Positions 16,454 to 24,815 of a DNA stretch of 27,360 nucleotides are shown piece after piece (position 1 is the first letter of the stretch; every line of letters begins with the position of its first letter). The DNA comes from CAZDCZ01 sp964504155 (GTDB taxonomy: Bacteria > Bacteroidota > Bacteroidia > Bacteroidales > UBA12077). The notes below the pieces were generated by a model. The model was not told the origin of the DNA and made no database searches. It worked only from the letters and a program-made list of their open reading frames with translations. Made by a program: the position numbers and the translations under genes. The stretch is from the NCBI GenBank assembly GCA_964504155.1, contig CAZDCZ010000044.1:1-27360 (forward strand), read 5' to 3'.

Positions 16454-17449
16454 ATGGGAAATCAATTTTTTCATCTATTGTCGAGTTTAACAATTAAGAA
16501 AATAATTAATTTTTTTATCATAAAAATATCATACTATTTATCCTTATTAATAAAATCCCCTATTATTTGGGGATTTCCTTTTTCTATATCTATAGAACCA
16601 AGTTCTTTGTGCAATCTAAATTGCTTGGAATGTCCTTCGAATAAAAAATCTACAGAAAGAGAAAATGGCAATATGCAAATAGATAAATTCAAAACTATAA
16701 TTAATCAGACTTATAAACATTGTATTTATTTAATTCTATATTTTCAGGGCGAACCATTTATAAATTCGGCATTCTTCGAAATGATAAAATATGCACGTAA
16801 AAAAAACATTTATACTTACTCTTCAACAAATGGGCATTTTTTGAACATTTCTAATTCCGAAAAAATTGTAACTTCCGGACTTAATAAACTTACTATTTCA
16901 CTCGACGGAACAAATCAAGAAACATATCAGAAATACAGAATAAATGGAGAATTTCAAAAAGTTGTTAAAGGAATAAAAACGCTTATTGAAGCAAAAAAAC
17001 GCTTAAAATCGAATCATCCATATATTGAATTACAATTTTTAGTTTTTAAGTTTAATCAACATCAAATACATAAAATAAAAGCTCTTGGGGAAAAATTGGG
17101 AGTTAATAAGGTAACTTTGAAATCGGCACAAATTTATAATTTTTCAGAAAAAACAAATCTAATACCCGATATAAATAAATACTCAAGATACAAAAGAAAT
17201 TCCGACAATACTTTTTCGCTAAAAAAGAAACCAAAAAACAGATGTAAACGGTTAGGGGAAACTACCGTAATTACATGGCAAGGCAATATTCTTCCTTGTT
17301 GTTTCGATAAATCAGAAAATCATATTATGGGACATATCTCATCAAAATCATTTAAAAAAATATGGAAAGATAAGTCTTATAATAATTTCAGAAAGCAGGT
17401 TCTTAATAATAGAACAAAAATTGATATTTGCAATAATTGTACCGAATAA
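16454..17449 (+). CDS. Radical SAM protein with SPASM-like C-terminus
   Basis: A 331-residue protein. The radical SAM cluster motif CNLNCLEC (C53, C57, C60; CX3CX2C) binds the 4Fe-4S cluster that cleaves S-adenosylmethionine. The YFQGEPFIN, SSTNGHFL and LTISLDGTNQETYQKYR segments are typical of the barrel. The C-terminal part has CKRLGETTVITWQGNILPCC and a terminal CNNC (C326, C329), which fits a SPASM-type auxiliary cluster domain. Residues 1-45 are basic and hydrophobic, perhaps a membrane-associating helix. The substrate is unknown. No small precursor peptide gene was found next to it. A function tied to the neighbouring receptor operon is possible but not shown. Confidence 0.85.
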   Translation: MGNQFFHLLSSLTIKKIINFFIIKISYYLSLLIKSPIIWGFPFSISIEPSSLCNLNCLECPSNKKSTERENGNMQIDKFKTIINQTYKHCIYLILYFQGEPFINSAFFEMIKYARKKNIYTYSSTNGHFLNISNSEKIVTSGLNKLTISLDGTNQETYQKYRINGEFQKVVKGIKTLIEAKKRLKSNHPYIELQFLVFKFNQHQIHKIKALGEKLGVNKVTLKSAQIYNFSEKTNLIPDINKYSRYKRNSDNTFSLKKKPKNRCKRLGETTVITWQGNILPCCFDKSENHIMGHISSKSFKKIWKDKSYNNFRKQVLNNRTKIDICNNCTE

Positions 17450-17598
17450 ATTTTATTTATAAAACAGTAATCCTAACTAAACCAAACAGTTTGCTTAGGT
17501 AAAAAAAATCCAACTGTCTATTCTTATGTAATTATATATATATTTTGTATATTTCAACATAAATATTTATTTCCCTTTTAAAGAATCTATTGTTTTAT

Positions 17599-19740
17599 AT
17601 GAAGATTAATATCAAAATATTTTTTATTAATATATTGATTTCATTATTAATATATTCGTTTCCTTCATACTCTCAAACTTCAGATAGCACAAACACCGAG
17701 AGCTTATTTAAGATGTCTCTTAACGATTTAATGAATATAGATATTGTTTCGGCAACAAGACAAAACCAAAATATTAACGATGCCCCATCGATTATATCGG
17801 TAATAACCTCCGAGCAAATGCAAAACAATGGTTACAGAAGTGTTGCCGAGGCTGTAAATACAATAGCAGGAATAGATATTATTACCGATCATTATCTTCC
17901 AAACTTAGGAATACGCGGAGTAAATAGTGGTATAAGAACTTACTCTCGACTAATTAAAGTTATGATAGATGGCCATAATGTATCTTCCAGATCAAATTCT
18001 GACAATATTTTAGATCAATCTTTAATTCCCATTGAAGCTATTGATAGGATAGAAATAATTAGAGGTCCCAATTCTGCTGTTTATGGTAAAAATGCGTTCT
18101 TAGGTATTATTAATATTATTACAAAATCGGCAACTACAGAAATGCATGCTTCTATATCGCAAAATTTTGGGATACTGCAAGACAATCCTACTCTTGGATT
18201 AAATACTTGTATTAGTGGCGTTTTAAATAACTTCTCTTATCTTTTATCATCATCATACTCTTCTATCGATAAATCGGGAATCATACCTAAAGATATTCCT
18301 GGTAATAATTTATATTCCGAGAATGATAAAGCATTATTATTAGAATCTCGCCCATTAAGTATTTTTGGGAAACTAAGTTATTCTACTGATAATATTGGGA
18401 CTTTTATTTTTGACTTCTCGCATAATGAAGTAGATAACTATCATGAATTTGCAGACTGGGGAACTTTAACTCACAGCAATCATATGTGTTTCCATAATTC
18501 TTATGAACGCTTAAGCTATAATAAAATATTTAACGACAACTTTAAATCTTCTTTTTCTATTGCCCATAGTACAGGAAAACCATTAAATAGAGAAAAAATT
18601 GAGAACGATACCGACCCAACAGAATGGATAGAAAAAAAAACGAGATATACGAGCATAGATGCTACTGCAAAACTTTCTTATTATTTCGATGATATTAGCA
18701 ATATAACCGTGGGTACCGATTACATTTGGGATAATTATAAACATCAACAATATTATACAAAAAATTACTTAGGAGAAGAATCTGTAAATCCAGGAGGCTC
18801 AATTGGCACATCCGATTTTAAAGATATAGGTTTATATATGCAACTAATTATTAATCCTTCAAACTTTTTTAACTTATCGGTTCTTAAAAACCTTACACTA
18901 ACAGCCGGATATCGTTTCGATTATCATAATATTTACGAAGATGTTTTTAACTACAGAATAGCTGCTGTTTATACTATTAATAAAAACTTTAACACAAAAT
19001 TAATGTATGGAACTTCATTCAATGCCCCTTCGCCTGTTCAATTATATACTAATTATATTACTCCCGGAGGAATTGTAGGAAACCCAAACTTAAAACCCGA
19101 AAAAGCCAAAACAATAGAATGGGCTTTAATCGGAAAGTTTAATAACAAGTTTCTATTTAATACTAATATTTTTTATACCGAGGTAAATGATAAAATAGAA
19201 TACCTGCTACCATACGGACAAACGTCGAACATTACAGCCAATAATGTTTCTCAAATAAATTCTGCAGGATTCGAAACAGAATTAAAACTACAAAATAACA
19301 ATTTTACTTCACACATAAATTATTCGTTTCAAAAAAGTATTATCGAAAAAAATAATCCAATTTTAGGAGAAATAAAAACTAAAACATCGCTATATCCAAA
19401 TCATATTATAAAATTTGGCGAGAATTATAAATGTTCTTCTATTAAAATACTTTTTGGACTTGAAGGTAAAATTGTTGGATATAGGCTTGCAAGCGAGCAA
19501 AATAGTTTTATTTACGACCCAATTAATTACGTAACCAACAGATACAAACTCGATCCGTATATTAATTTCGATTTAATAATTTCTACTATAAACCTTAATT
19601 TGTTCAAAGATTCAGAAACACTATTTAGCCTTAAAATTTATAACCTGTTAAACTCTAATTATTCATATCCCGGATATAAAGACTATGATATCCCAGGATT
19701 AAAAAGATACTGGATTTTTAATATTGTTCAAAAATTTTAA
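17599..19740 (+). CDS. TonB-dependent outer membrane receptor
   Basis: A 713-residue outer membrane beta-barrel. The signal peptide covers about 1-25 (cleavage before QTSD). A segment SLNDLMNIDIVSATR (about 38-52) contains a TonB-box-like IDIVSAT and leads into the plug domain (about 55-170, with EAVNTIAGIDI, NLGIRGVN, IDRIEIIRGPNSAVYGKNAFLGIINIITK). The barrel occupies the rest and ends in Phe, the usual outer membrane assembly signal. It lacks the N-terminal carboxypeptidase-like domain of SusC-type receptors. ATG at 17599 is chosen over an in-frame TTG at 17590. Only 3 nt separate its stop from the next gene. It heads the four-gene sensing operon, and its ligand is unknown. Confidence 0.92.
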   Translation: MKINIKIFFINILISLLIYSFPSYSQTSDSTNTESLFKMSLNDLMNIDIVSATRQNQNINDAPSIISVITSEQMQNNGYRSVAEAVNTIAGIDIITDHYLPNLGIRGVNSGIRTYSRLIKVMIDGHNVSSRSNSDNILDQSLIPIEAIDRIEIIRGPNSAVYGKNAFLGIINIITKSATTEMHASISQNFGILQDNPTLGLNTCISGVLNNFSYLLSSSYSSIDKSGIIPKDIPGNNLYSENDKALLLESRPLSIFGKLSYSTDNIGTFIFDFSHNEVDNYHEFADWGTLTHSNHMCFHNSYERLSYNKIFNDNFKSSFSIAHSTGKPLNREKIENDTDPTEWIEKKTRYTSIDATAKLSYYFDDISNITVGTDYIWDNYKHQQYYTKNYLGEESVNPGGSIGTSDFKDIGLYMQLIINPSNFFNLSVLKNLTLTAGYRFDYHNIYEDVFNYRIAAVYTINKNFNTKLMYGTSFNAPSPVQLYTNYITPGGIVGNPNLKPEKAKTIEWALIGKFNNKFLFNTNIFYTEVNDKIEYLLPYGQTSNITANNVSQINSAGFETELKLQNNNFTSHINYSFQKSIIEKNNPILGEIKTKTSLYPNHIIKFGENYKCSSIKILFGLEGKIVGYRLASEQNSFIYDPINYVTNRYKLDPYINFDLIISTINLNLFKDSETLFSLKIYNLLNSNYSYPGYKDYDIPGLKRYWIFNIVQKF

Positions 19741-19743
19741 TTC

Positions 19744-21021
19744 ATGGTAAAGAATATTATATATATATTATTTGTATTTATTCTCTTCTCGTGCGAAAAT
19801 CTAGAAGAAGATTTTAACAAGAAAGAATACGAGAACCCTATTAAAATTGCTGTTGTCGGAGATATATCTGTATTAGAAAGAGAGAATGTTGAAAATTATT
19901 TCTTTGGAGCTCAACTGGCTTGCGAGGAAATTAACAATAATGGAGGAATAACAATAAACGGAAAGAAACATGAACTTCAACCTGTATATAAAAATTCTGC
20001 TTCTTTACCCGATAAAGGCATAGAAATTGTTAACGAGTGTATAAACGAAAATATAAATATCATTGTTGGACCAACAATATCTTCAGTTGCAATTTCTATG
20101 GCAGAAAAGTGTATAGAAAATAATATTTTACTGATGTCGTATTCTGCGACAAATCCTGACATAACTTATTTAGCCGACAGTAATCTTATTTGGAGAACTT
20201 GCCCTTCGGATAATTATTCGGGAAGTGTTTCGGCACAATATACTTACAATATCTTACAAAATAGAACAGCAGGAATATTATACCGCGACGACACTTTTGG
20301 CTATGGATTAGCAAATGTTATAAAAGAAAGTTTTGAGAATTGTGGCGGAGATATTGTTAGTATGGTTCATTTTCCTTCTAACAATTCTGATTTTCAAACT
20401 TATAATTTCAGCACTATATTATCGGAATTATTTGTTAATAAACCAGATATAATATTTACAGCGTTTTTTAATTCCGAAATTGGCAAGATTACATATGAAA
20501 TAAACAAAAACCCACTTTATGCAGAATATGATGAAAAACCTGTTCTATTTGTTAACGATGGAATTATGTCGGAAGAAATACTCTCGAATGGCGATAAAGA
20601 TGTAGCAGAAACAATTATTGGAATCTCGAGTACAAATAAAACTAGCAGTAATTATATTAATTTTCAAAATAATTTTTTCTCAAGATTTGGTTTTCTCCCT
20701 ATTACATATACCGAACATACTTACGATGCCATATACACAATAGCTTATGCTATTCAACAAGAAAAAAGTTTCTCGTCAAGTTCTATAAAAAATAGTTTGC
20801 AAGATGTGTCAGGAGGAAATAATCCCGACAGTTCTTCTACAGTTATTGATGTAAATAATTTTGCGTTTGCAAAACAAATGCTTTCTTCCGGAAAAACAAT
20901 TAATTATCAAGGTGCTTCGGGACCAATAGATTTTGATTCAAACGGAGATTGTCAATCAGAACTTACAATTTGGGGAATTCTTAATAATGAATATGTTGAA
21001 CTAGATAAAATACAAAAATAA
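19744..21021 (+). CDS. Periplasmic binding protein-like lipoprotein (Leu/Ile/Val-binding type)
   Basis: A 425-residue lipoprotein. The short signal ends in LFSC, with lipidated Cys17. The rest is a type I periplasmic binding protein of the branched-chain amino acid receptor family (Peripla_BP_6-like). It shows IKIAVVGDISVLERENV, GAQLACEEINNNGGI, VGPTISSVAISMAEKC, LMSYSATNPDITY, GILYRDDTFGYGLANV and a late GPIDFDSNGDC. Such proteins close around small ligands such as amino acids. No ABC permease or ATPase gene is near, so it more likely presents ligand to the sensor system than to a transporter. It is 3 nt after the receptor gene and 1 nt before the YfiR-like gene. Confidence 0.88.
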   Translation: MVKNIIYILFVFILFSCENLEEDFNKKEYENPIKIAVVGDISVLERENVENYFFGAQLACEEINNNGGITINGKKHELQPVYKNSASLPDKGIEIVNECINENINIIVGPTISSVAISMAEKCIENNILLMSYSATNPDITYLADSNLIWRTCPSDNYSGSVSAQYTYNILQNRTAGILYRDDTFGYGLANVIKESFENCGGDIVSMVHFPSNNSDFQTYNFSTILSELFVNKPDIIFTAFFNSEIGKITYEINKNPLYAEYDEKPVLFVNDGIMSEEILSNGDKDVAETIIGISSTNKTSSNYINFQNNFFSRFGFLPITYTEHTYDAIYTIAYAIQQEKSFSSSSIKNSLQDVSGGNNPDSSSTVIDVNNFAFAKQMLSSGKTINYQGASGPIDFDSNGDCQSELTIWGILNNEYVELDKIQK

Positions 21022-21022
21022 A

Positions 21023-21583
21023 TTGATTTCCTTTTTTATAAAAAATATCTACCCCAAGCTTTTAACAAAAAGAATCTTTTTGTTACTAATTATGCAATAT
21101 CCCCTATTTGCATTTTCGCAAACAACAGAATATACATTAAAAGCTGTATATATCGAAAAATTTACTAACTTTATTACGTGGCCCAACAGCTCAAATAATT
21201 CCGATTTTTTTACTTTGGGAATTATCGGCAAAACGAAATTAGAAGAAGAGATAATTCAAATATATTCGAACCGAGAAATTAATAATAAAACTGTATTAAT
21301 AAAAACACTAAAAGATTATGAAGAAATAAAAAACTGTAATATTTTGGTAATAGGGGAAATTGGCGATTATGAACTGAGTAAAATACTTTCTATTAGCTCA
21401 GAATTGCCAATACTTACAATTAGCGAAAATAAAGGATATTGCGAAAAAGGTGTATTAATAAATTTCTATACAGAAAAAAACAAATTACGTTTTGAAATTA
21501 ACGAAACTGCTGTTTTAAAATCTCCTATTCAAATAAGTTTTTATTTATTTAATTCAGCAAAAATCATTAATCCCATAAAATAA
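21023..21583 (+). CDS. YfiR-like (DUF4154) periplasmic protein
   Basis: A 186-residue secreted protein. The only start that keeps the full frame is TTG at 21023, 1 nt after the stop of the previous gene, which implies coupled translation. It gives a long basic N-region and a hydrophobic core (about 18-32), with cleavage probably near FAFS-Q. The mature part matches DUF4154: LKAVYIEKFTNFITWP at the front, ILVIGEIGDYELSKIL in the middle, and GVLINFYTEKNKLRFEIN near the end. In Pseudomonas, YfiR is a periplasmic inhibitor of the CHASE8-containing cyclase YfiN. Here the next gene encodes a histidine kinase with a CHASE8-like domain, so an inhibitory or ligand-relay role on that kinase is inferred. 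Confidence 0.85.
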   Translation: MISFFIKNIYPKLLTKRIFLLLIMQYPLFAFSQTTEYTLKAVYIEKFTNFITWPNSSNNSDFFTLGIIGKTKLEEEIIQIYSNREINNKTVLIKTLKDYEEIKNCNILVIGEIGDYELSKILSISSELPILTISENKGYCEKGVLINFYTEKNKLRFEINETAVLKSPIQISFYLFNSAKIINPIK

Positions 21584-21585
21584 AA

Positions 21586-23475
21586 ATGAAATTTTTAAAA
21601 AATTTATCGATAAAAAACAAAATTGTTGTAATAACTCTATTTGTCGTTTTTACAACCATAGGTATTGGGTTTACTATTGTTTCGATTAATGATATAAAAA
21701 GCTATAAAATTGACATTCTAACAACCACAAAAATAAATGCAAAATTAATTGGAGAATATTGTATCCCTGCATTAATCTTCGACGATAATAAAGGTGCCAA
21801 TAATATATTATCGAAGTTACAGAATATTTCATATGTCGAAAGCGGAGCCTTATATAATAAGAACGGAACTCTTTTCGCATCTTATAAGAAAAATAACAGC
21901 ATGTTTATTCCCCCATTTTGCAATAGCAACACCAATTCCGGCCAAAAATTCACTAATAAATACTTAACTATTACCCATAGAATAAATTTTAAAAATCAAT
22001 TTTATGGAATTTTAATAATAAACGCAAACACCTATTTTCTTAAACAGAAAATTAATTCTCATATTTATACTTTACTAATCATTTTGATTGGAATGCTAAT
22101 ACTGGCTTTCTTTCTTGCAAACAACTTGCAGAAAATAATATCGAAACCAATATTAGATCTTTCTAAATTAACAAGAAGAATCTCTAGTGAAAAAAATTTT
22201 GATATAAAAATAGAAAGAAAAAGTAATGATGAAATAGGAGTTCTTTATGACGACTTTAACAATATGCTACAACAAATAAAAACTAGAGACGAAGATAGAA
22301 CTGAAACTGAAAACAAATTATTAAAAGCCAAAATAAAAGCTGAGGAAGCAGACAAGCTTAAATCTGCCTTTCTTGCTAATATGTCGCACGAAATTAGAAC
22401 CCCCATGAACGCAATTCTTGGATTTTCAGAACTTCTTTCATCTAAAAATATTGATCTTGCAGAAAATGAAAAAAACGAATATCTAAATCTTATTAAAAGC
22501 AACGGAAATAATTTATTAAATTTAATTAACGACATAATTGACATTTCGAAAATTGAAGCAGATCAATTAAAAATAATCAAAAAAGAATGCAATATTAATG
22601 AAGTATTAAATAATCTTGAAAAAAATTATAACGAACTCAAAAAACAACAAAATAAAAACAATATTGAAATAAGGGTAAAAAACGCTTATTCTAACTATTC
22701 AATATTAACAGATCCATTACGATTACAACAAATTCTTTCTAATTTAATAGATAATGCTCTAAAATTTACAGATAATGGATTTATCGAATTTGGATTTATT
22801 GAGCAAGATTTAGATTATATACTTTTCTACGTAAAAGACACCGGCATTGGCATGGATGAAAAAAATAGCAATTCTGTTTTTCAACGATTTCAAAAGCTCG
22901 ACAATGATAATACAAAACTCTATAGAGGCGCCGGAATAGGTTTGGCTATTTGCAAAAGTCTTGTAGAGTTATTAAACGGAGAAATATGGGTAAAATCTAA
23001 AAAAGGAATCGGATCAACTTTCTATTTTACATTACCTAATATAAAAACAAAATCGCCAATTAAACAAAAAATAATTAGAAAATTTAATACTGAAAAATTT
23101 AATTGGTCGAACAAAACAATTTTAATCGTAGAAGACGAACCTGCAAATTTTATTTATTTAAGAGAAGTTCTAAAATATACACAAATAAAAATTCATAAAG
23201 CTGTTAACGGAGAAGAAGCAGTATCGTTATTTAAAAAATATAACGATATTAATATTGTATTAATGGATATAAAAATGCCTAAAATGAATGGTTACGAAGC
23301 TTCTCGAAAAATAAAAGAAATTAATCAAAATATTCCTATTATTTCGCAATCGGCTTATGTTTTAACTAAAGAAATAGAAAAAGAATTCAACTCAAGTATC
23401 GATGAATATTTATCAAAACCTTTAAATCCAAATACATTACTAAATGTTCTTGTTAAGTATATAGATATTAATTAA
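21586..23475 (+). CDS. Hybrid sensor histidine kinase with CHASE8-like periplasmic domain and receiver
   Basis: A 629-residue inner membrane protein. Membrane segments at about 12-32 and 158-178 bracket a periplasmic domain (about 35-155) with the CHASE8-like look of YfiN (KINAKLIGEYCIPALIFDD). A HAMP domain follows (about 180-232), then HisKA with His268 in SHEIRTPMN, and HATPase_c with Asn390, DTGIGM (418-423) and GAGIGLAI (448-455). A receiver domain (about 510-625) has acidic residues Glu516 and Asp517, phospho-acceptor Asp561 and Lys611. All key residues are intact. The receiver is the last domain, so phosphate must pass to a histidine phosphotransfer protein or another partner not seen here. 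It is 2 nt after the YfiR-like gene and is the last gene of the operon. Confidence 0.93.
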   Translation: MKFLKNLSIKNKIVVITLFVVFTTIGIGFTIVSINDIKSYKIDILTTTKINAKLIGEYCIPALIFDDNKGANNILSKLQNISYVESGALYNKNGTLFASYKKNNSMFIPPFCNSNTNSGQKFTNKYLTITHRINFKNQFYGILIINANTYFLKQKINSHIYTLLIILIGMLILAFFLANNLQKIISKPILDLSKLTRRISSEKNFDIKIERKSNDEIGVLYDDFNNMLQQIKTRDEDRTETENKLLKAKIKAEEADKLKSAFLANMSHEIRTPMNAILGFSELLSSKNIDLAENEKNEYLNLIKSNGNNLLNLINDIIDISKIEADQLKIIKKECNINEVLNNLEKNYNELKKQQNKNNIEIRVKNAYSNYSILTDPLRLQQILSNLIDNALKFTDNGFIEFGFIEQDLDYILFYVKDTGIGMDEKNSNSVFQRFQKLDNDNTKLYRGAGIGLAICKSLVELLNGEIWVKSKKGIGSTFYFTLPNIKTKSPIKQKIIRKFNTEKFNWSNKTILIVEDEPANFIYLREVLKYTQIKIHKAVNGEEAVSLFKKYNDINIVLMDIKMPKMNGYEASRKIKEINQNIPIISQSAYVLTKEIEKEFNSSIDEYLSKPLNPNTLLNVLVKYIDIN

Positions 23476-23530
23476 ACTTTTATTGCCATGAAATATATTT
23501 ACACGAATATACTTATAAAAAATAATAAAT

Positions 23531-23598
23531 ATATGAATATTTCATATGACAAGTTGAAACAAAAACCCCAAACCCAACTAGCTGATATTTTGCTAGTT
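23531..23598. promoter_or_regulatory. Palindrome and stem-loop upstream of the serine hydrolase gene
   Basis: Two symmetric sites lie in the 139-nt gap after the kinase gene. The first is ATATGAA-tat-TTCATAT (23531-23547). The second is a 7-bp stem, AACTAGC/GCTAGTT (23576-23582 and 23592-23598), with a 9-nt loop, ending 16 nt before the ATG. No T-run follows the second, so it is not a clear terminator. They may be an operator and a leader structure, or simple AT-rich symmetry. Confidence 0.3.
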
Positions 23599-23614
23599 AA
23601 TAAACCGTAAACAG

Positions 23615-24754
23615 ATGAAAAAGATATTAAAATATTCAGTAACAATACTATTAATTACTTTTGTGTTTTTCTTTTTATTCGATCCAAATCCTTATCTTAG
23701 AAAATCTTTAATTCATTTAACAGCAAGCTTGGATGATTATAAAATTTTCGAAAATAGAATTGTTAAAGCAGGAGAATATGTAGAATGGAAAACATCTGAT
23801 AATTATAATAACTATACTTTAACTAAAGCAGAATTAGACACATTCAATCAATTTAAAACAATATCGTATTTAATAATAAAAGACTCGTCGATACTTTTCG
23901 AAAACTATTGGGCTAATTATAATTCCGATTCTTTAACCAATTCATTTTCTATGGCAAAAAGTATAACAAGTTTGCTTATTGGAATTGCCATTGACGAAAA
24001 TAAAATACAAAGTGTAAACGATAAGGTATCGAAATATCTCCCGGAATTTAAAAATGGCAAAAGAAAAGACATTACTATAAAAAACCTTCTTACCATGAGT
24101 TCGGGTCTCACTTGGAACGAAAGTTACTGGAATCCTTTTTCATCGACTACAAATGCATATTATGGCAATAATCTCGAGAAATTAGTTCTTGGTTTAAAAC
24201 TAAAGAACAAACCGGGAGAAAAATATAAATATCTTAGTGCAAATACTCAAATACTATCACTAATATTGAAAAAAGCTACAGGGAAAAACTTAAGCGAATA
24301 TGCATCTGAAAAATTATGGATACCATTAAATACAAAAAACGATGCATTATGGAGTATCGACAAAAAGAATGGTGTTGAAAAAGCCTATTGTTGCTTTAAC
24401 TCAAATGCTAGAGATTTTGCTCGAATAGGTCAGTTAATATTAAATAAAGGAATGTGGAATGGCAAACAAATAATTTCAGAAAAATATCTTTCCGAAGCAT
24501 TAAACCCGGCAAAATACTTAAAAGATGAGAATAATGTAAATGTAAATTTCTATGGTTACCAATGGTGGCTAATTAATTACAAAGGATACGATATTCAATA
24601 TGCAAGAGGAATTTTAGGTCAATATATTATTATTATTCCCGCAAAAAATACTGTTGTCGTAAGATTAGGACATAAACGAAGTTCAGAACGAACAAGACAT
24701 CATCCAAACGATATACTATTTTATATTAATACTGCACTTAAAATAACAAAATAA
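23615..24754 (+). CDS. Beta-lactamase-fold serine hydrolase, NylB-like
   Basis: A 379-residue protein with an N-terminal signal anchor (about 8-22), so it is probably periplasmic or membrane-bound. The catalytic SxxK motif is SMAK (Ser112, Lys115) and the second motif is Y-L-S-A-N (206-210). Near the C-terminus, RGILGQYIIIIPAKNTVVVRLG replaces the KTG motif of true class C beta-lactamases. This pattern matches the 6-aminohexanoate-dimer hydrolase (NylB)-like esterase/amidase group rather than antibiotic-degrading enzymes. The substrate is unknown. It follows the sensing operon after 139 nt with its own leader and may be a separate unit or a target of that system. Confidence 0.85.
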   Translation: MKKILKYSVTILLITFVFFFLFDPNPYLRKSLIHLTASLDDYKIFENRIVKAGEYVEWKTSDNYNNYTLTKAELDTFNQFKTISYLIIKDSSILFENYWANYNSDSLTNSFSMAKSITSLLIGIAIDENKIQSVNDKVSKYLPEFKNGKRKDITIKNLLTMSSGLTWNESYWNPFSSTTNAYYGNNLEKLVLGLKLKNKPGEKYKYLSANTQILSLILKKATGKNLSEYASEKLWIPLNTKNDALWSIDKKNGVEKAYCCFNSNARDFARIGQLILNKGMWNGKQIISEKYLSEALNPAKYLKDENNVNVNFYGYQWWLINYKGYDIQYARGILGQYIIIIPAKNTVVVRLGHKRSSERTRHHPNDILFYINTALKITK

Positions 24755-24761
24755 TGACAAT

Positions 24762-24801
24762 AAAATATACTATTCCGCCATAAGGCGGAATAGTATATTT
24801 T
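24762..24801. terminator. Bidirectional terminator between the serine hydrolase gene and frr
   Basis: A perfect 18-bp stem (24762-24779 and 24784-24801) with loop ATAA. The core ATTCCGCC/GGCGGAAT is GC-richer than its surroundings, and the ends are A4/T4. It serves two convergent genes. Confidence 0.88.
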
Positions 24802-24815
24802 CGAGAAGAAACTTA

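Noticed and set aside
17472..17499. Stem-loop CCTAA/TTAGG after the radical SAM gene, considered as a terminator
   Set aside because: The stem is interrupted by a mismatch and is followed by A residues rather than T in the plus sense, so it does not fit an intrinsic terminator.
17543..17569. Promoter box for the receptor operon in the TA-repeat stretch
   Set aside because: The best match has a three-base gap between TA and TTTG, and the -33/-7 spacing cannot be satisfied, so no promoter is called.
17450..17598. Search for a RiPP precursor peptide next to the radical SAM gene
   Set aside because: Only very short frames (about 21 codons or fewer) without leader-core character occur in the gap.
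23615..24754. Beta-lactamase resistance gene
   Set aside because: The SxxK and YxN motifs are shared with esterases and amidases, and the KTG motif is missing. The sequence fits a NylB-like hydrolase better.
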